Assembly (NCBI GenBank): GCA_002345565.1
Contig: DDVS01000005.1
Location: forward strand, 124,001-188,000
Origin: Flavobacteriales bacterium UBA2306
GTDB taxonomy: Bacteria > Bacteroidota > Bacteroidia > Flavobacteriales > Weeksellaceae
Length of the DNA: 64,000 nt
Direction of reading: 5' to 3'
Part shown: piece after piece, positions 60,133-64,000 of the stretch
Layout: every line of letters starts with the position of its first letter
How positions within the stretch are numbered: the stretch's first letter is position 1
The notes under the pieces: generated by a model
What the model saw: the letters and a program-made list of their open reading frames with translations, nothing else
The model's database searches: none
Told to the model about the DNA's origin: nothing
Position numbers and translations under genes: made by a program

Positions 60133-61572
60133 TTATTTACCTGGGATGTTTTTTAAAATTTCCTGTGTGTATTTCCAGAATTTTTGAACAGATGATATAC
60201 TCGCTCTTTCATCCGGAGAATGCGCACCTTTAATAGTTGGTCCAAAACTCACCATTTCCATTTTTGGGTAATTGGCTCCGATGATTCCGCATTCTAAACC
60301 TGCGTGACAAGCGACTACCATTGGCTTTTCACCAAAATTGGATTCGTAAAGCTCTGTCATTACTTTGATGATTTCTGCTTCCGGTTTTGGTTTCCAGCCG
60401 GGATAAGAACCTCCGAATTCTGTTTTCAATCCATTGCTTTCAAAAGATGCTTTCAATTGATTCGCAACTTCCCATTTTGTAGATTCTACGGAAGAACGCG
60501 TCAAGTTTAATATTTTGATTTCGCCATTTTTCAATTCCACTCTTGCAACGTTGTTAGATGCTTCTACCAAGCCTTCTACATCCGGACTCATTCGGAAAAC
60601 GCCGTTGTGAGCAGCATTGATTGCAAAAACTATTTTTTTAGAATCTACAACAGAAATTGCTTTTTCTGATAAATCTACTTTCTCGATATGGATAACTAAA
60701 TCTTTTTCTAATGAAGCAAATTCCTCAAGAATTTCAGATTTCAATTGTTCAAATTTTGATAAAAAATCTTCAGAATTATCAACAGAAACAATCGCTTTAG
60801 CTTCTCTCGGAATAGCATTTCTCAAATTTCCACCGTCAATTAAACTTAACTGAATTTGATGGTCTAATCCTAAGAATAACAATCTTCCCAATAATTTGTT
60901 CGAATTTCCAAAACCTTTGATAATGTCCATTCCGGAATGTCCGCCTTGTAAACCTTTGATCTCGATTTTGAAAATTTCTCCTTTTGCTTCTTCCAAATCG
61001 AATTTTGCAGAAGCCGTCACATCCACACCACCAGCACAACCGATATCGATTTCGTCATCTTCTTCTGTGTCAAGATTAAGAAGGATTTCTCCTTTCAATT
61101 GTCCCGGTTTCAATGCCAATGCGCCAGTCATTCCTGTTTCTTCGTCTATCGTGAAAAGAGCTTCCAATTCTGGATGCGCAATGTCATTACTTTCTAGGAT
61201 TGACATAATTGTTGCAACGCCCAAACCGTTATCAGCTCCCAAGGTTGTTCCTTTTGCTCTTACCCAATCGCCATCTACATACATTTGGATTCCTTGAGTT
61301 TCGAAATCAAAATCTACATCATTGTTTTTTTGACAAACCATATCAAGGTGAGATTGCATCACGATGGGCGTTCTGTTTTCCATTCCGGAAGTTGCAGGTT
61401 TTGTGATGATGACATTTCCAACTTCGTCAACGGTTGTTGGCAATCCAAGATTTTCCCCGAATTCTTTTATGAATTGTATAACTTTTTCTTCTTTTTTTGA
61501 TGGTCTGGGAACCGAATTCAGTGCTTCGAAATTCTTCCAAATCACTTTTGGTTCCAGTTGTGAATATTCCAT
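60133..61572 (-). CDS. pepD: Aminoacyl-histidine dipeptidase (PepD, M20 family)
   Basis: Cytosolic metallodipeptidase with broad Xaa-His specificity. Zinc ligands lie in QSHLDMVCQ, GADNGLG and IDEETGMTGA, with the general-base Glu in the last (EE). The dimer/lid insert is GLQGGHSGMDI, and the C-terminal metal site is HAGLECGIIG. 479 aa matches the family. Single gene with its terminator downstream. Confidence 0.95.
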   Translation of the reverse strand: MEYSQLEPKVIWKNFEALNSVPRPSKKEEKVIQFIKEFGENLGLPTTVDEVGNVIITKPATSGMENRTPIVMQSHLDMVCQKNNDVDFDFETQGIQMYVDGDWVRAKGTTLGADNGLGVATIMSILESNDIAHPELEALFTIDEETGMTGALALKPGQLKGEILLNLDTEEDDEIDIGCAGGVDVTASAKFDLEEAKGEIFKIEIKGLQGGHSGMDIIKGFGNSNKLLGRLLFLGLDHQIQLSLIDGGNLRNAIPREAKAIVSVDNSEDFLSKFEQLKSEILEEFASLEKDLVIHIEKVDLSEKAISVVDSKKIVFAINAAHNGVFRMSPDVEGLVEASNNVARVELKNGEIKILNLTRSSVESTKWEVANQLKASFESNGLKTEFGGSYPGWKPKPEAEIIKVMTELYESNFGEKPMVVACHAGLECGIIGANYPKMEMVSFGPTIKGAHSPDERASISSVQKFWKYTQEILKNIPGK

Positions 61573-61713
61573 TTTTTTTTTGAAATTTTTTGATGTTGCA
61601 ATTTAATAATTATGAAAGGAAAATGAAATCTTTATGACATAAATAATGTTTCTGTAACCTTTCTTTCGTTTTATGTTTTATAATTTTGAAGCTTCAATTC
61701 TAGCAAACTATTG

Positions 61714-62229
61714 ATGTCGAATTTTTTACAACAGTTTTCCAAATTTTTAAGATTAAGAGTTTCTATTTCTGAGTGGATTTATCTCATAAAATGCGTAATT
61801 GGCGCATCTATTTGTTATCTGTTTTATATTTTTCTTCCGCAATATCCAGTTTATTGGGCTTTGATTTCCGTTGTGATCGTGTTTTCGCCAGATAATAGCA
61901 ATAAGCTGGCTTATGACCGAATCAAATCTAATCTTTTGGGAGCTTCTATTGGAATGCTTTTATTCTTAATTCCAATTCCTAATATTCTTTTGATTTGTTT
62001 TGGAGTGGCTTTAACGATTTTGGTCGGGATTGCTTTGAAGCTTGACAATACGCTTCGTTCCGCATTGGCTGCAATGGTGATTGTTTTGATTGAAGAAAAT
62101 CAGGCGCACGATTGGCTGATTCCCATTGAACGTGTAATTTGTGTCTGCATCGGATGTTTTGTTGCGTTGATCATCACTTTTATTTTTTCTAAGTTCAAAA
62201 GTTACGGTCAAACTTTTTTGAAACATTGA
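61714..62229 (+). CDS. FUSC family membrane protein
   Basis: Short protein (171 aa) of the aromatic-acid exporter/FUSC fold, with about five hydrophobic segments (LIKCVIGASICYLFYIF, YWALISVVIVFSPDNSNKL, LLGASIGMLLFLIPI, then LRSALAAMVIVLIEE). The full-length family members are about twice as long, so this is the membrane half only. ATG at 61714 is preferred over a TTG one codon earlier. Transport substrate unknown. Confidence 0.8.
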   Translation: MSNFLQQFSKFLRLRVSISEWIYLIKCVIGASICYLFYIFLPQYPVYWALISVVIVFSPDNSNKLAYDRIKSNLLGASIGMLLFLIPIPNILLICFGVALTILVGIALKLDNTLRSALAAMVIVLIEENQAHDWLIPIERVICVCIGCFVALIITFIFSKFKSYGQTFLKH

Positions 62230-62242
62230 CAAAAGGTACAAA

Positions 62243-62360
62243 ACCCCTAGCCCCGATGGCAGTGACATCCTTTTTTGTTTTCTATTGCTAATGTTATTTT
62301 TATGGACTATCGTTCTGAAAACAAAAAAGATATAGCGGATAGCGGGATTAAGCTCCTAAA
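62243..62360. repeat. Dispersed intergenic repeat, copy 2
   Basis: Reverse orientation relative to copy 1 (20449-20594). CTAGCCCCGAT at one end and GGGATTAAGCTCCT at the other, with a perfect 12 bp inverted repeat inside (62271-62282 with 62317-62328). Lies between the FUSC gene and ahcY. Confidence 0.6.
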
Positions 62361-62361
62361 T

Positions 62362-62391
62362 AAAAAAACTCCCCAAAAAATTGGAGAGTTT
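62362..62391 (-). terminator. Terminator of ahcY
   Basis: Ten-base arms with one mismatch (AACTCCCCAA and TTGGAGAGTT) and, on minus, a T-run. Confidence 0.7.
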
Positions 62392-62415
62392 CTATAAAAT
62401 TTAAGATTAAGAATC

Positions 62416-63729
62416 TTAGTATCTGTAATACTCGGGTTTGAAAGGTCCTTTCACGTCAACACCTATATAATCGGCTTGTTCAGGAGAAAGAACTTCTAGC
62501 TCAACGCTTAATTTCTTAAGGTGTAATTCAGCTACTTTTTCGTCTAGGTGTTTTGGTAACATATAAACCTCGTTTCCGTAAGCTTCAGAATTTGTCCAAA
62601 GTTCGATTTGAGCCAAAGTCTGGTTAGAGAAAGAGTTTGACATTACGAAAGATGGGTGACCAGTTGCACAGCCAAGGTTTACCAATCTACCTTCAGCAAG
62701 AATGATAACTTCTTTACCTTCGATAGTGTAGATATCAACCTGAGGTTTAACTTCAGTTTTTGTGTGACCGTAGTTTTTGTTCAACCAAGCCATATCGATT
62801 TCGTTATCGAAGTGACCGATGTTACAAACAATCGCTTTATCTTTTAATTTTAAGAAATGCTCTGCTCTTACAATGTTGAAGTTACCAGTCGTAGTGATTA
62901 CGATATCTGCGTTATCAACAACAGTATCTAATCTTTTAACTTCGTAACCGTCCATTGCAGCTTGAAGCGCACAAATTGGATCAATCTCAGTAACCGTAAC
63001 GATAGAACCAGCACCTCTGAAAGATGCAGCAGTACCTTTACCTACGTCTCCGTATCCACAAACTACCACTCTTTTTCCTGCCAGCATTACGTCAGTCGCT
63101 CTTCTTACCGCATCTACCGCAGATTCTTTACATCCGTATTTGTTATCGAATTTAGACTTGGTAACCGAATCATTAACGTTGATTGCAGGAATTACCAAAG
63201 TTCCGTTTTTCATTCTTTCGTATAGTCTGTGAACGCCAGTTGTGGTTTCTTCGGAAAGCCCTTTGATTCCGGCAGTCAGTTCAGGATATTTGTCAAAAAC
63301 CATATTGGTTAAATCTCCACCATCATCAAGAATCATATTCAATGGCTTTCTGTCTTCGCCAAAGAAAATAGTCTGTTCAATACACCAATCGAATTCTTCT
63401 TCATTAAGACCTTTCCAAGCATAAACAGGAATTCCTGCAGCAGCAATGGCAGCAGCAGCGTGGTCCTGAGTAGAGAAAATGTTACAAGAAGACCAAGTTA
63501 CTTCAGCACCTAGCGCTACCAAAGTTTCAATCAAAACCGCAGTCTGAATAGTCATATGCAGACATCCTGCGATTCTTGCACCTTTCAAGGGTTGAGATGG
63601 TCCGTATTCTTCACGGATGGCCATCAAACCTGGCATCTCAGCTTCAGCTAAAGTGATTTCTTTTCTTCCCCATTCTGCTAGAGAAATGTCCTTCACTTTG
63701 TAAGGAACGTATTGTGTTGTTGTACTCAT
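62416..63729 (-). CDS. ahcY: Adenosylhomocysteinase
   Basis: Hydrolyses S-adenosylhomocysteine to adenosine and homocysteine, recycling the product of SAM-dependent methylation. 437 aa from the ATG chosen (MSTTTQYVPYKVKD); an upstream ATG would add a poorly conserved extension. Motifs include SSCNIFSTQDHAAAA, the NAD site VVCGYGDVGKGTA and the C-terminal KGPFKPEYYRY. Own promoter and terminator. Confidence 0.97.
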   Translation of the reverse strand: MSTTTQYVPYKVKDISLAEWGRKEITLAEAEMPGLMAIREEYGPSQPLKGARIAGCLHMTIQTAVLIETLVALGAEVTWSSCNIFSTQDHAAAAIAAAGIPVYAWKGLNEEEFDWCIEQTIFFGEDRKPLNMILDDGGDLTNMVFDKYPELTAGIKGLSEETTTGVHRLYERMKNGTLVIPAINVNDSVTKSKFDNKYGCKESAVDAVRRATDVMLAGKRVVVCGYGDVGKGTAASFRGAGSIVTVTEIDPICALQAAMDGYEVKRLDTVVDNADIVITTTGNFNIVRAEHFLKLKDKAIVCNIGHFDNEIDMAWLNKNYGHTKTEVKPQVDIYTIEGKEVIILAEGRLVNLGCATGHPSFVMSNSFSNQTLAQIELWTNSEAYGNEVYMLPKHLDEKVAELHLKKLSVELEVLSPEQADYIGVDVKGPFKPEYYRY

Positions 63730-63765
63730 ATGTAATGAATCGTTTTTAATTCTGATTTTAAAATG

Positions 63766-63773
63766 CAAAATTA
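63766..63773 (-). promoter_or_regulatory. -7 box of ahcY
   Basis: TAATTTTG on the minus strand, 36 nt before the start codon. Confidence 0.5.
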
Positions 63774-63827
63774 CAATTAAAATATTAATAAATAAAACTT
63801 CTGATTTTTATCAATTTAAAAAAAATG

Positions 63828-63852
63828 CTCCCGAAAAAAATTCCGAGAGCAT
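63828..63852 (-). terminator. Terminator of the TolC-type gene
   Basis: ATGCTC and GAGCAT arms with a T-run when read on minus, 24 bp past the stop of the efflux gene. Confidence 0.7.
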
Positions 63853-63876
63853 CGCGTATAGAGAGATAATGAATGT

Positions 63877-64000
63877 TTATTTCCAGCCGCCACCTAAGCT
63901 TTTGTAGATGTTGACCACTGTGCTCAGCTGTCTTTCTTTAGCTTCGATGAGTTCCATTTTGGCGTCCAAAGCATCGCGCTGATTCATCAGAACTTCCAGA
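63877..64000 (-). CDS. TolC/NodT family outer membrane efflux protein, 3' end only
   Basis: The last 40 codons of a minus-strand gene that enters from outside the window. The C-terminus reads LEVLMNQRDALDAKMELIEA, then LSTVVNIYKSLGGGWK, the characteristic ending of RND-pump outer membrane factors (usual ending YKALGGGW). It is the outer-membrane channel of a tripartite efflux system; pump genes should lie further upstream on the minus strand. Confidence 0.8.
   Translation of the reverse strand, partial: LEVLMNQRDALDAKMELIEAKERQLSTVVNIYKSLGGGWK

Noticed and set aside
1..64000. tRNA or rRNA genes
   Set aside because: No cloverleaf with CCA-type ends or rRNA-like conserved blocks was noticed; a dedicated search was not possible.

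Overview
The window reads as a chromosomal segment of a low-GC member of the Bacteroidota, class Flavobacteriia, most like Chryseobacterium and its relatives in the Weeksellaceae. Evidence for this is the recurring TAnnTTTG promoter element with little sign of Shine-Dalgarno sites, a type IX secretion C-terminal domain, a PID-CTERM-like protein, a DUF4290 gene beside murA, and the typical make-up of the capsule locus. I saw no rRNA, tRNA or CRISPR array. The lineage is inferred from family knowledge, not from a search.

Layout. 1-29.8 kb is mostly core genome in short operons: a PAP2 phosphatase (cut by the window edge), rlmH, a YihY-type membrane protein, nhaA and a RelA/SpoT enzyme. An ATP-grasp / alpha-E / transglutaminase trio follows, then proC, murB, an aminotransferase, a methionine-type attenuator in front of a NIL-domain gene, murA, der, upp and comF. 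The block ends with a RamB/ScfR-like regulator divergent from aceB-aceA (glyoxylate shunt) and a glycogen-phosphorylase-like gene. 29.8-36.4 kb is accessory DNA. It holds four single-gene cassettes, each bracketed by its own 9-10 bp inverted repeat and separated by roughly 200-310 bp palindromic elements, which resembles an integron cassette array without a visible integrase. A PD-(D/E)XK-like orphan gene follows. 36.7-57.4 kb is one long co-directional capsule or exopolysaccharide locus. It contains a PID-CTERM-like peptide, a priming sugar transferase with ATP-grasp, HAD, aminotransferase and dehydratase genes, then wza, two tandem wzc-type kinases, wzx, glycosyltransferases, a candidate wzy, a cytidylyltransferase-like gene, rfbC and a second, WcaJ-type, priming transferase. 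57.5-64 kb returns to core genes: rimO, an RlpA-like protein, pepD, a FUSC protein, ahcY and the end of a TolC-type efflux gene.

How parts work together. The capsule genes make a plausible Wzx/Wzy pathway: nucleotide sugars are modified by the dehydratase, aminotransferase and epimerase, loaded on undecaprenyl phosphate by one of two priming enzymes, extended by three glycosyltransferases, flipped, polymerised, and exported through Wza/Wzc. The RamB-like regulator faces aceB across a perfect 18 bp palindrome, and aceB and aceA share an identical 18 nt leader segment. The NIL gene is preceded by a 15-codon Met-rich leader peptide with mutually exclusive RNA pairings, as expected for ribosome-mediated attenuation.

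Best candidates for something new: the cassette array at 30.4-34.9 kb, the Met leader/NIL attenuator at 16.9-17.4 kb, the glyoxylate-shunt operator, and the loss of expected key residues in MurA (Cys to Asp) and the phosphorylase (PLP Lys to Thr). A one-base frameshift in a GNAT gene and a start-codon-less secreted peptide gene look like decay or sequencing errors.
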